This document shows, one piece after another, positions 42,323-54,530 of a DNA stretch of 64,000 nt (position 1 is the stretch's first letter; every line of letters starts with the position of its first letter). The position numbers were made by a program, and so were the translations under genes. The stretch is from Closterium sp. Naga37s-1 (taxonomy: Eukaryota > Streptophyta > Zygnematophyceae > Desmidiales > Closteriaceae). Below the pieces are notes generated by a model. It searched no databases. It worked only from the letters and a program-made list of their open reading frames with translations, and was not told the DNA's origin. The DNA lies in NCBI GenBank assembly GCA_947471745.1, contig CANJKZ010000927.1, forward strand, positions 504,501 to 568,500, written 5' to 3'.

Positions 42323-45239
42323 CACAGTACAAATAAAGCCTACAGCAAGTGAGGAAAAGTGGGCACAAGCCCTAGCACAGTGCAGAAACGCTGATGATCA
42401 CCAGACTGAAGTGCCTTGGTGAATATATCAGCAGTGTTGGCCCGAGTGGCCACGTAACGCAGACGAAGCTGATCACGCTGCTGCAGCTCTCGAGCCAGGA
42501 AGTAACGCAGAGCGATGTGCTTCGTTCTGTGCTCCAGTCTGTGCTCCTCACACAAGGCAATGGCAGCCTTGTTGTCGACGTACAGCACTGGAGGAGAACG
42601 AGGCTGCTCTCCCAAGTTGGTCAGCAGGTAGGTGAGCCAGCGTAACTCCTGTGCAGCCATGGCTGTCGCGTAGATCTCAGCCTCACAACTGGAGCTGAGA
42701 ACTGAAGACGACCGTGTAGAATGCCAAGAAACTGAACTAGAGCCAAGACAAAATGTGTAACCCTATGACGGCCGCTGCGTAGCCTGGTCGTCAACCCAAG
42801 AAGCGTCTGAGTGCCCAGTGAGGAAAACTGAGCTCCTCCCTCCAAGCACGAGCCCCATGCCTGATGTACTGCACAAGTAGCGGAGTACCCTCTTAGCAGC
42901 ATCCCAGTGCACCTTTCCGTGCCGACCAGGAGCCACGTAGCGAGCCAGAAGGCCAAGAGGGTACGCGAGGTCAGGACGAGTGCAATTCATCAGGTACATG
43001 AGGCAGCCAACTAGCTCTGGGTAAGGACCACTCGGCTCTACGGACTCGTCCGAAGGTGGAGCTGAGAGCGAGTGACCTGTAGCCAGAGGAGTGGCCTGTG
43101 CCGAGGACCAGGTGAAGCCGAAGCGCTGAAGGACCTGCTGCACCATGTGTGACTGAGTCAGTGTGATGGTGCGGCGTGCTCTGTCCCGGGTGATCTGCAA
43201 GCCAAGGTACCTGCGCAGCTCATCCAGGTCTGTGCACGTGTGTCTTTTCTGCAGCTCCGACTTCACGAGGGCGAGAGCCTAAGTGTCAGCAGTGGGCAAG
43301 ACCAAGTCGTCGACGTACACGAGGATGTAGAACGGCGGCAGCGAAGTGTCGGTGCGCAGAAACAGCGACGAGTCAGCAGTAGAAGGCGCGAACCCAAGAG
43401 CCGCAAGTGTAGTCCTCAGTGTGTCGTGCCACTCACGTGGCGCCTGGCGGAGACCGTAGACCGGCCGCCGGAGGCTCCACTGGGTACAAGGAGGAAACGA
43501 CCCAGTGAAGCCAGGTGGGTGGCGCAGCCAAATCTCCTCGTGCAGGCTGCCCTGCAAGAAAGCTGTGCTCAAGTCAAGAGAGTGAAGCTCGTAGTCACGC
43601 TGAACGGCAACGTGCAGTAGCACCCGAAGAGTGGTCATCTTCGGGGTGGGGGAGAAGGTCTGGAAGAAGTCTACTCCCTCTCGCTGACTGAAGCCTCGAG
43701 CAACGTCACGCGCCTTGAAGACAGACGGAAAACCTGACGGCCGCTTCACCCTGAAAATCCACAAGCCACTGACGGTGTTCGCCCAAGGAGGGGGAACCTC
43801 ATCGACGTAAGTGCCAGTGGACTTCCAGGGTGCCATCTCTGTGTCCATGGCTGACTGCCACTGAGAGGAGTACTCACCCGCGATCGCCTCAGCGTAAGAG
43901 CGCGGGGTCGGGATGTCTGGTGCATCCGGGTCTCCCTCAGGTGCAATCAGCATGGACACGAGATGAGGTACAGCAGCGGCAAAGCACTCAAACTCTTCAT
44001 GCCTGTCCTCAAGGACGTCCGTGCCAAGAGCACACTCACCCCCGACGGACGGAGGACAGATAGACTCAGACACAGCAACAAGACTCGCTGCGTAGTCTAG
44101 ACGACAGTGAGCAGCAAAGTCGACAAGCTTAGCAACTAAGGCAGACGCAGCAGTGGACACAAAGGAAGGGTCAGTGACAGCCGTGGCCAGGAGACGCGTG
44201 ACAGTAGGACTAGCAGCACGAAGAGAGTCAGATTCTGGGTCAGCAAGGGCAGGAAGAGAGGACGCGGGAGGAGAAAGCAGAGGGACACGCGGTGGAGCAG
44301 TGGATGGACGAAGCGTCATCTGGTTAGTGCCTGGGACAGTAGGAGGACGCTGACGCGGGACACGACGACCAGTGCGAGCATTACGAACAGGTGACGCAGA
44401 ACGAGACTCAGGCGACACAGGACGAGACTCAGGCTCACGACGCTCCGTAAGACCTCCTGTCGGACCAGTGTAGGGAGAAGGACCAGGGAGTGGCGAGGCA
44501 GGCTGTAACTGTGACTGCGACTGGACAGGCGGAGGACACTCAAAGGAGGGAGCGGGACAAGGAGGAGGCGGCTGACCAAGAACCTGCTTAAGAAGCGGAA
44601 CGAAGTACGGCCGCGGCCGTGAAGCGCCTCCAGAACCAGCAGAGACAGCACCAGAACCCCCAGCAGCAGCTCCAACTCCTGTAGCACCACCAGCAGCTCC
44701 AGTAGTGCCAACTCCAGTACCCCCAGTAGCGCCAGCTCCAACCGCACCGTCGGCTCCAGCACCTACAGGAGGACGAGCATCAACACCTCCAGCTCCAGCC
44801 CCTGCAACACCAACCCTAGGGTCAGGAGCTACACCATCTCCAGTTGGCCCAGCGTCCTCGCCTCCACCGGCAGCTCCAGTAGCTCCAGCACCTCCAGCTC
44901 CAGCACCAGCAGTACCTCCAGCAGCTCCAGCACCAGCAGTACCTCCAGTAGCACCAGCTCCAGAAGCTCCAGCACTAGCAGTACCTCCAGCAGAACCAAG
45001 GCCTCCAGCGGGCGACACCCCAGCGCTAGGAGCACCGCTCCGGAGGCTGCAGCGCCGAGCGTACCACTCACGCAGCCGCTGTGGGGAGGGGGGCTACGGC
45101 CGCGACACAGCACCCGCAGCACCACCAGCTCCAACTCCGGCAGAACCCCCAGCTCGCAGCCCCACGCCGGAGGCTGCAACGCTGAGAGTACCACTCACGC
45201 AGCTGCTGTGAAGAGGGAGCGCCACCAGGCGCAGCACGG

Positions 45240-45430
45240 TCAGTCTCAGCTCCCCCAGGCTCAGCACCCTTAGTCTCAGCACCCCAAGGCTCAGTACCCC
45301 CAGGCTCAGCACCCCCAGTCTCAGCACCCCCAGGCTCAGCACCCCAAGGCTCAGCACCCCCAGTCTCAGCACTCCCTGGCTCAGCACCCCCAGTCTCAGC
45401 ACCCCCAGTCTCAGCACCCCCAGTCTCAGG
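45240..45430 (-). repeat. 15-bp linker repeat of the 41971 copia
   Basis: About 12 units of CTCAGCACCCCCAGT and variants (plus-strand reading), at the integrase to RT linker. Confidence 0.78.
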
Positions 45431-48400
45431 ACAAGAGTCGACAGCTACCTCGACAGGCTCCACCGGGTCTACCTGGGAAACACCTGAGGGAGCAGGACCC
45501 TGAGGAGAGAGGGGGTCTACCGAAGGGACACGTGGGGTGAGGAAGAGAGGCGGGGGGGGAAGCGGCGCAGTGCAGTAGGGGAACAGACGGTAAAAGGGTA
45601 CCGACTCGTCAAAACTGACGTCCTGAGAGGGGAAGACACGGCGCGAGGTGGGGTGGTAAAACTGCCAGCCAGGCGCGTCAGGGACAAAGCCAAGGAAGAC
45701 ACAGGGAACGACACGGGAGGAGAGCTTGTCCGCGGACGTATCGCGGACAAAGGCTCGACATCCCCAGACCCGGAACACAGACGCATCGCCAACCTCCCCC
45801 GTCCAACGCAGTGTGGGCGAGGTCTCCGGAGCAGAGACACGGGGCCAGAGGTTGAGCTGATGCGCAGCGTACTGCACTGCAAACGGCCACAGGAAATGGG
45901 GGGCAGCCGCATGGATCATGGAGGTACGAGCGACCGCGCCAATGCGGCGCTCAGCAACCCCATTCTGCTGTGGAGAGGCCGGAAGCGTGAAGGTCTGGCT
46001 AATGCCATGCTCCGCACAGTGGGCTGCCAAGAGGTCGGAGAAAAACTCACCACCCCTGTCAGAGTGCAGACGCAGGACAGGATAGTCCGACTAGAACCGC
46101 TTGCGGAGCTGGAGACGAGCAGCGCGGATCCAAGGGATCAAAACATCAGGGACCTCACCCTTGGTGCGCAAGGGGAAGACCGTGGTGTAGCGATTGTAGT
46201 CGTCGACGACTAGCATGAAGTACCGCTCGTGGCCTTGTCCACGGACGCGGGCTGGGCCCCACACGTCTAGGTGGAGAGTCTGCAGGGGAGCCTCTGTGGG
46301 AGGGAACGAGGAGGAGTGAGGAGTGGTGCGCTGCCGCCCCTCGACACAGGGAAGACAGGGAGGAGCAGGCGAGGGTGGGAGGGGAGGGAGAACCCTGGGA
46401 AGACCAAAGACAAGGTACCGGGAGTGCATGCCACGAAGGCGCTGCACTGAGGGGTGACCAAGGCGGTGGTGCCAGAGGATGGTCTGGTGCGACAGGGTGC
46501 GACACGAGCAGGGGGCCGACAACAGACCTGACGCAGACGCAGACGCAGCTACCTGAGGGGACTTAGTGGTCAGTGTGTACAGGTCTGACCCCGGCTGCCG
46601 AGTGAAGGTAGCCAGGTGGCGACCCGTCCGAGCACACGTACAGTGGGTCACACGCTCATAGGCAGGGGTGAACTGGTAAACACCTCCGTCCTGGAGAGCA
46701 GAGCCCGCCACCAAGTTCGTAGAGAACGAGTGGAGGTAAAGACCCGATAGGGTGCCGGCCGGAACCGCAGGACAAGGGAGGACAGTGGAGGAGGTCGCAA
46801 GGACCGGGCCCCAAGAGGGGTCAGCGAGGGAGACATCAACAGGCCGAGCTAGCTGCTCAAGGACAGTCCGGTCGCGAAAGAAACAGCGGGAAGCACCCGA
46901 GTCCAGTGTGAAGGTGTGCAGTGCCTCAGTAGACGCAGTACCAGCAGGCGCAGACGCACGAGCACCTGGAGCAGCAGACTCACTAGCACCGAGAGCAGCA
47001 GCCTCACCAGGACCTAGGGCAGCAGACGCACTAGCACCTAGAGCGGCAATCTCACTGGTCCCAATACCCGGGTCGGGCGGTACACGCAGGTAACAGTCAC
47101 CCTCAACACTAATAGTCAATGCATACATAGCACCAAGGATAACATCAAAATCAAGAGCAAAGATATCAATGTTCTTTTTAAGCAGATCAGCCCAGCGGGG
47201 CAGCTCAGAGGCGTCAGGGAACTGCTCGCGCCAGGCGTCGTCAAGACGAAAGAAGCAGCGCTGCGCCGTGTGAAACCTCCCACAGGTCTGACCAGTGCGG
47301 TCACCTGTGCGGATGATGTACGGGCAGGTACCTCCACCCCCAGACCCCACACGCTGAGAGTACCATTCACGGAGCTGCTGGGTCGACGGGGTCTCGCTGG
47401 GACGCTGCTGCTGCTCCCTCTGGCCACCGCCGATCCCCCCACGCTGCATCGCTCCACCGCGCCCGCCACCAGCTCCACTGCCACCACCACTGCCACCACC
47501 ACCCCCGCCACCCCCGCCACCGCCGCCTCCACCACCCCCGGCTCCGCCACTGACCCCCCCACCACTAGCACCACTCCCACCACCGCCACCACCCCCGCCG
47601 CCTCCACCCCCTCCACCACCGCCACCCCCGCCGCCACCTCCGCCACCCTTGCCCCCCTTGCCCCTGCCGCCCTTGCGCCTCCCACTAGGAGCAGACGCAG
47701 CCCCGACCCCCTCAGCTCCGAGGTAGTCGACAGCAACGAGAGGAGGGGGACGGGGGAGCACCCCTCAAAGAAGGGAGTGCGAGGGTCGCCACGAGAGGCA
47801 CCTACAACTACAATGCTCTTCTCAGCTGCTAGGAGTTCCTTCTCGAGCAGGTCGACTATGAGGTCTGTGGGGGAGAGGGCGAGAAAGTGGTCCCTGACAG
47901 TGCGAAGTGAATCAGGGAGGCGGGTGACTAGGTGGTAGAGTGTGAGGTACATCGGGGGAGGGTTCTTGGCTAGGAAATCGGGGGGGAAGCGCGGCACGGT
48001 TGCGAAGATCACTAGTACGGAGGTGCGTGATGAGGTCAGCTACAGTGGCAAAGGCAGACAGATCGGGGAAGAGATAGGGCAGTGAGAGACGGCCTATCGC
48101 AGCAGTAGCAGGGGAGGAGTAGCGTGCAACTACAGCATCGTACAGCTCCTTAGCGGTCTTATGCTGGCCAAAGTGTTCGCGCTCATCTAACGGCAGGTGG
48201 CTGCGAACTGCAGGCGAGCATGAGCGTCACGGGTCTGCCACTGTGAGCGAGCAGTGCTGTCAGCAGTAGCAGCAGGTGCGGGAGCGGCGCCGGACGTGTG
48301 GTCAAACAGGGAAACATCGTCCTTGGCAGTGATCTGGAGGAACAGGTGCAGGTCATCGAGCCAAACGTCAAACTTAATCGGACGACCCTCAGCGTCAAAA

Positions 48401-49020
48401 GTGAGAACGGTAGGACTGGCCATGGTGGCAGCAGTAGCAGTAGCAGAAGTAGCAGTAGCAGTAGTAGCAGTAACTGCAGTAGCAGTAGCAGCTGTAGTAG
48501 TAAGAACAGCTGTAACAGCAGGAACAGGAGCAGCAGTTGCTGCAGGTGGGGCGGCGCGGCTCGGTAAGGGCGGCGCGACTCGGGCAGGACGGCGCGGCGC
48601 GGCTCGGGCAGGTAGGGCGGCGCGACGGCGGGCCTATGCACGGTGCGCGGCGGCGCCTAGGGTGCGGCTGCGCGCGGGCCGCGGCTGCGTTCGTGCGGCG
48701 GCTAAGCGCGAGCTGCAGCAGTCGACGCGCGATCGCCGCTGCGCACGGGCTGCGACCTGCGGGCGGGCCGCGGCGGGTCGAGCGTCGGCCTAGGGGCGAG
48801 CGGGGCCTACGGGCGACGGCCTACTGGCGCGCGCGAGAAAAATCGGGCCGCGCTCTGGCGGCTAGCGGGCTGCTCGCGCTAAGAACGTGGGGCCGCGCTC
48901 GGGCTGCTAGCGGGCTGTAAACGGGCAGCGTGAGAGAGAGGGCGCTCGAGGGCGCACTAGGAGAGAGGCGCACGAGGGCGCTACGACGTTGGGGGCGCAC
49001 GAGGGCGCCTCTAGCGGAAT

Positions 49021-49061
49021 GGTGGGCCCTTAGGTAAGTGGTCCTAGGTTCCTAACCTAGG
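49021..49061 (-). promoter_or_regulatory. Primer-site stem-loop and AGGGCCCACC box of the 41971 copia
   Basis: On the minus strand CCTAGGTT AGG AACCTAGG forms a perfect 8-bp stem (49043-49061), different in sequence from the other copies. The AGGGCCCACC box follows with GGTGGGCCCT at 49021-49030. Confidence 0.7.
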
Positions 49062-49073
49062 CTCGTAATACCA

Positions 49074-49202
49074 TGTCAGTGTGAGAGAAGTGTTTGCACT
49101 AGGAAATGGTTGGGTACAAGTGGGAATCCCTAAACGTATTGTACCCCATAGTAACTACCCCACTACAGCCTAAAAAAACTGTAGCAGATATAACATTTGA
49201 GA
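49074..49202 (-). repeat. 5' LTR of the 41971 copia
   Basis: 129 bp, nine differences from the 3' LTR. Boxes read TACCCC on the plus strand at 49142-49147 and 49156-49161. Confidence 0.92.
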
Positions 49203-50636
49203 CAACCACTCAATGAGGGCACTTTGCGTTGTTTGCGTGCACAGTTGTCGAATGTTTGAAGCGGTGGTGGTATGTGTATAATACAAAAATGCATTGCAAT
49301 AGCTAATTTGGTATGCAATGTAGCACTTGAATGATAACCCGATATGTTTGAACCCAGCAAGTGAGCTTGTGGAATTTGCTGAAAAAATCAATTTGGGTTT
49401 CTGCTGATTTTTCTGTTCGTTATGTTGATAGTATAAAAAATTTCAGTGTGTCACTGTAGGCTTACTTTTGGCTTATATGTTCCAGCGTGTTCACTTCAAA
49501 TGGTTCGGCCTACGATGTCGCCCCGAACCACTTCCGACTCGTCACCGAACCTTTCGCGACGTTCCGAGCCTGGTTACCCCGAAGTCCTCGCCTAGCTCAA
49601 CTCTGCCTATTTGACCCTCATTTTAGACATCCTAGGACATTCCAGTAGTATTATGTGGTTCGTAGTCTGTAAAATCCCCGCTCCCATAGCAGTGAGTTTC
49701 TTATCATTGCATATCACAGAAAGTCAGTGAGGCAAACAGTGGGGCGCCAGTGACGCCCTGCTCCGACGATAGCGACAAATAGTAGCTCGATAGCAGTCGC
49801 GTCGAAGCGCCAGACAGGGCAACGCGAGCGACAAAATCCGATTTGCGATGGCTGAAAGCCCGCGACAGCAGAGGCACGAGGAGCAGCAGCAATGGCGGAT
49901 GGGCAAGCAGGAGGCGCAAGCCTAGCATTTGTTAAGAGACGTCATAATATAGTGGCGATACTACACCACCAGTCGACGGACGTTTGGAGCTTCAGATAGC
50001 CGGCAAACGCTACTGCATCAGAACGACAGTCAGGCGACGTATGGCGATGAGGGAGCGACGGAGTGCGACGCGAGAGCGACGAACCACGACAAAGAACGAT
50101 TGCGACAAGAGAGCGACGGACTTCGACGAGAGGGCGACCGTAGACGGCGGGAAAACGGCAGATCACAATAAAGCGACAAAAATCGTTTCGCGAAGGCGGA
50201 AAGTTGCGGCAGCAGATGCGCGAATAGAAGCCGCAATGACGGATGGGGCAAGCACGTGCTGCGGAAGCGACCGAGACAGCGGCGGCAGCGGCGGAGGCAG
50301 CAATGTCGTTGCGAGCAGCAAAGGCCGGTGCCTGCAACCTAGGCGAGCAGCACAGGGCAGGCATGCGTAGCAGGAGAGCCATTTGCGTGGTGGCGCCCAA
50401 TGTGGATTGAGGATGTTGGGGCAGGTGAGGAGGGGAGAGAGGGTAGGGTAGTGATGGTAAGGGGTGTGACGGTGGTAAGTTGTGCATGAATGCATAAGGT
50501 GAGGTGAGCAGCGGCAGGGGCAAAAGAAGCAGCAGAGGGCAGGCGGTGCGCAACGGAAGGGAGTGTGTGGTGCTGGCTTGGATTGTGGAGGAAGAACGTG
50601 GGGCAGGTGAGCTCACTTGGGGGAGAGGGGTGAAGG
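49203..50636. other. Dispersed repeat and a local duplication; no gene seen
   Basis: 49208-49660 is the right half of the dispersed repeat split by the copia: CAAGTGAGC and GTGGAATTTG blocks match 53645-53670, CTGTAGGC matches near 55905, and the CGCCCCGAACCAC region matches 31737. 49740-49925 and 50040-50250 are two diverged copies of one segment (GAGCGACAAA, GCGACAGCAG-like and CAATGGCGGATGGG-like blocks). No protein domain or RNA gene is recognised. Confidence 0.5.
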
Positions 50637-50840
50637 GAGGTGGGAGAAGGGATAAAGGTTGTCATGGTTGTTCAGATGCTTGCACCAAAAGTGGAGGAGG
50701 TGCCTGAGACGGTTAAGTGTTTGAGAGGGAGAGTGGGGGGAGGTGGGAGAAGGGATAAAGGTTGTCATGGTTCTTAAGGTTGTGCACAGGTGTGTGGCGC
50801 TTGCACCTAAAGTGGAGGAGGTGCCTGGGACAGGTGAGGG
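50637..50840. repeat. Two-copy tandem repeat of about 102-110 bp
   Basis: GGAGGTGGGAGAAGGGATAA with the following TTGTCATGGTT occurs at 50637 and 50739. Each is followed by a TGCACC-AAAGTGGAGGAGGTGCCTG segment. Confidence 0.75.
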
Positions 50841-50924
50841 TTTGGGAGGGTGAGGAGGCGGGAGCTGGAGGATGGAATGGGGAAGGAACGGGGCGGGAGA
50901 GGAGGGTGTGGGGTTGATGAGGGT

Positions 50925-51066
50925 GTATGTGTGAGGGGTGTATTTGTGAGGGGTGCATGTGTGAGGGGTGCATGTGTGAGGGGTGTATTTGTGAGGGGTG
51001 CATGTGTGAGGGGTGTATTTGTGAGGGGTGCATGTGTGAGGGGTGCATGTGTGAGGGGTGTATTTG
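50925..51066. repeat. 15-bp minisatellite, about nine units
   Basis: Unit GTGAGGGGTGCATGT alternating with GTGAGGGGTGTATTT. Confidence 0.88.
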
Positions 51067-51127
51067 CGCAGCATTCCCGTAGTCGTGACTCTCTCCCGGT
51101 GATGCTGCCGCCATGTGAATGCTGAGC

Positions 51128-51380
51128 TGGTTAGGCAGGGCTGGTTAGGCAGGGCTGGTTAGGCTGGGCTGGTTAGGCAGGGCTGGTTAGGCAGGGCTGG
51201 TTAGGCAGGGCCGGTTAGGCAGGGCTGGTTAGGCAGGGCCGGTTAGGCTGGGCTGGTTAGGCAGGGCTGGTTAGGCAGGGCTGGTTAGGCAGGGCTGGTT
51301 AGGCAGGGCTGGTTAGGCTGGGCTGGTTAGGCAGGGCTGGTTAGGCTGGGCTGGTTAGGCAGGGCTGGTAAGGCTGCTTA
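51128..51380. repeat. 14-bp minisatellite, about 18 units
   Basis: Unit GGCTGGTTAGGCAG with GGCTG and GGCCG variants, ending in degraded copies near 51380. The 51381-51504 stretch after it holds nothing recognisable. Confidence 0.88.
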
Positions 51381-51504
51381 GGGTGTTTAGGCTGGTTAAG
51401 GGATCTTAGTGGACAGTCGTGGATCTCCCAGACGCCACCTCACCAAGATGACTGCAGGCCACCACAGCTAGGGTGGTTTCTCTCTGGTTATCAATTGTGC
51501 TCGC

Positions 51505-52012
51505 CTCACTTGCTCACCTCACTTGCTCACCCCATTGCTCACACCACTTGCTCACACCACTTGCTCACCCCATTGCTCACACCACTTGTTCACACCACTT
51601 GCTCACACCACTTGCTCACCCCACTTGCTCACACCACTTGCTCACCCCACTTGCTCACACCACTTGCTCACCCCACTTGCTCACACCACTTGCTCACACC
51701 ACTTGCTCACCCCACTTGCTCACCCCACTTGCTCACCCCACTTGCTCACCCCACTTGCTCACACCACTTGCTCACCCCACTTGCTCACACCACTTGCTCA
51801 CCCCACTTGCTCACACCACTTGCTCACCCCACTTGCTCACACCACTTGCTCATCCCACTTGCTCACCCCACTTGCTCACCCCACTTGCTCACACCACTTG
51901 CTCATCCCACTTGCTCACCCCACTTGCTCACACCACTTGCTCACACCACTTGCTCACCCCACTTGCTCACCCCACTTGCTCACCCCACTTGCTCACACCA
52001 CTTGCTCACACC
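51505..52012. repeat. 13-bp minisatellite, about 39 units
   Basis: Unit CACTTGCTCACCC with ACA-for-CCC and ATC variants. The order of variants suggests several rounds of block duplication. Confidence 0.9.
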
Positions 52013-53000
52013 ACTTGGACGACAATGGGGCGCACAGGCTGTCAAGAGCGTAATGACGGAGGCAGAGCGGGGGAGAGAGTAATGGCAGGAGGAGCAGGAG
52101 GGGAAGGAAGGGCAGGAGGATTAGGAAGGGTAGGAAGCAGCGGGTTGGGTACATGAGTGGTGGGACGCAACTGTGGCAGGAGAGGCAGGAGGAGCAGGTG
52201 GAACGGGAGGCAATTGGTGTGTGAGTGGTGAGGAGGGAAGTAAACAGACAGATGGATGCTCAGGAAGGGCCGGAATTTGCGATGTGCTTGCATAGCCCCC
52301 ACCCCACCACACACCGATGGGGTGCACAGCCTTCTGAGGAAGCAGAGCAAGGGAGACAGCTGTAGCAGGAGGGGCAGGCGGAGCGTGCTCACCTCGTGCC
52401 TCATGCCCATCTCCCACACACTCACAAGGCACACAGCCTGCTGAGGAACGTTCTGACAGAGGGAGTCATGGCCAGAGGGGGCGGGGCAGGAGGCAGTGGT
52501 GTATGGATAGAGAGGACGGGCATGAGAGAGGGGGAGGAGAAGGTGCATCAATGCAGGGGCCGACTAGAGAGTTTTTGGAGGGGCCGATTGGAGAGTGATT
52601 GGGCTATCTCACAAGCACAGAATTGGGGGACGGTGCTTAAGGTGTCTCAAAAAACGAACTGCATGGGCTCCATGCACTGTGATGCGGCTAAGTGTGGTGT
52701 TGATACTGGGCTTGCCGAGGCATAGGGGTTTGTGCAAGCAGATGGATGGACAGAGAGGGGCTACAGCACATCCCCACCCAGGCTGGGCGAGGTGGAAGCA
52801 GATGAAGGGAGATGCAGCAGTTAGATATGGTCTGTGGAGCAAAGGAGATGTGAGGCGTAAGTGGGGGGTTGGGGAGGAGGAGGGGGAGCAGACAAGAAGT
52901 CTGCCTAACCACCCTCACGGCTGTCAGCCAGAGAGGTGAGTGAAACAGGTCATGCCGCGTGGAATTTGAGAACGTTCAGCAACGACTGAGGTTGCCTCAA
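52013..53000. other. Unassigned stretch, degenerate repeats only
   Basis: Three diverged copies of a segment containing CACACAGCCTGCTGAGGAA-like sequence occur near 52030, 52325 and 52430. No protein family, RNA gene or transposon end is recognised. Short open frames here have no support. Confidence 0.4.
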
Positions 53001-53006
53001 AACAGA

Positions 53007-53263
53007 TAGCTGCTTTTGACAGCTGGGGATAACAGACAGCTACTTTTGACAGCCGGGGAAAACAGATAGCTGCTTTTGACAGCTGGGGAAAACAGATAGC
53101 TACTTTTGACAGCCGGGGAAAACAGATAGCTGCTTTTGACAGCCTGGGAAAACAGATAGCTGCTTTTGACAGCCGGGGAAAACAGATAGCTGCTTTTGAC
53201 AGCCGGGGAAAATAGATAGCTGCTTTTGACAGCCGGGGAAAATAGATAGCTGCTTTTGACACT
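53007..53263. repeat. 30-bp minisatellite, about nine units
   Basis: Unit GATAGCTGCTTTTGACAGCC followed by GGGGAAAACA. Variants include ACTTTTG and AATA. The unit is a multiple of three, which explains the long minus-strand frame. Confidence 0.92.
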
Positions 53264-54249
53264 ACCTTGTTGCCGCGATGCATGCATCAGTCCCACCAAT
53301 TGGTACTGCAAAGAACCCAGGCTGGGATGTAAGTATATGTGCACAAAGAACTCAGTACCGTTGCCATGAGCATCAACTGCCCTCTTGCTCCCACCACCCT
53401 CCACTCAATGTTACAAATACAATTTGTCACCACCACCATCTCTGTCATGCAGGAAACGTAGCCTGGTGGGGGAGCAAGAGCTCCCCAGGCAGGCCAGGCT
53501 GCAAATCTGGAGTCGTATGGGGGAGAATGACCAACAATGGTCAATGGGGGCCGCTTGGGATGTGTGACGCTGAGTAAAAAAAAAGAGAAACTAAGTGTAA
53601 AGTGCGTATTTTCACTGCACTAGCTGGGTTCGTACGTATTGTAGGCAAGTGAGCTCGTGGAATTTGAGGAGAAATCAATTGTGGCTATTCCATTTTTTTT
53701 TTCTCAAGAATCTGTTAAAGCCAGCAGCTAAAATAGTGACCCCCCCCCCTTCTAGTGGGTCCACTTGAAAACTCAAACTAACTTTGTAAAGTTTCTGACG
53801 GTCGAAGTGTTGTTCTGTTTTGTTTTTCAGACGCGTTCAAGTCTTCACACAATTTTTTACAAAAAACGTCGCAAGCATGTGTCGCAAGTTGGCGACGTGC
53901 AAATCCCAATCACACGAGGGGGCCAATTTCAACGAGTGTTGCATGTTCAATTCACACACAACAAACGCCTTAGACATGTGCCTGCTGGGGCGGCAAAAAC
54001 AGCGTAGGAAAAGCAGAACTGCGGGAAAAAACAGAGTTTCGGGTTAGAGATAAAAAGGAATAGGTAGAAGGAAACGAGAGCGCACGGAGAGCGCTGATTG
54101 AGCGAAAATTGCGGAATGGTAGGGTGTTGGGAGATGGGAGGGGAGAAACGAAGGGCGACTTGCAGGCATTTCGGGGCGAACGCGAAAGCGCCGAGGTGGG
54201 TGATGGGAGGGGAGAGAGGAAAGGTGACGACTGCATCGAGGGCAACGTG
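53264..54249. other. Copy of the dispersed repeat; no gene seen
   Basis: 53440-53700 aligns with the left (41860-41970) and right (49203-49400) parts of the repeat split by the 41971 copia, including an unoccupied version of that insertion site near 53521-53545. The 53700-54249 remainder has a CCCCCCCCC run, T-rich stretches and no recognised feature. Confidence 0.5.
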
Positions 54250-54530
54250 AGAGGAGGGGAGAGGGGATAGGAAACGGGAGAGAGCAAGGGCAACGGGAGA
54301 GAGAACGGGCAACGGGAGAGAGAAAGGGCAACGGGAGAGAGAACGGGCAACGGGAGAGAGAAAGGGCAACGGGAGAGAGAACGGGCGACGGGAGAGAGAA
54401 AGGGCGACGGAGAGAGAGCAAGGGCGACGGAGAGAGAGCAAGGGCGACGGAGAGAGAGCAAGGGCGACGGAGAGAGAGCAAGGGCGACGGAGAGAGAGCA
54501 AGGGTGACGGAGAGAGAGGAAGGGCGAGGG
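54250..54530. repeat. 18-20-bp GA-rich minisatellite
   Basis: Units such as CAACGGGAGAGAGAAAGGG then CGACGGAGAGAGAGCAAGGG repeat about 13 times, grading into the 69-bp array. Confidence 0.85.

Larger units (their letters stand above)
41971..49202 (-). mobile_element. Ty1/copia element, short-LTR family, older copy
   Basis: 129-bp LTRs (41971-42099 and 49074-49202) differ at nine positions (about 7%), the oldest pair in the window. Target duplication CAACC lies at 41966-41970 and 49203-49207. On the minus strand the parts run primer site (TGGTATTACGAGC), stem-loop, leader with CAG/CTG-type repeats, gag of UBN2 type, glycine-rich tract (about 47480-47690), knuckle, protease, integrase, repeat-rich linker, reverse transcriptase, RNase H and a polypurine end. 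It is broken, with about five breaks. The empty site can be inferred from the related unoccupied copy near 53521. Confidence 0.93.

Noticed and set aside
50504-50707. Short frames in the purine-rich stretch before the minisatellite cluster
   Set aside because: They have low-complexity Gly/Arg composition, no homology pattern and no splice context.
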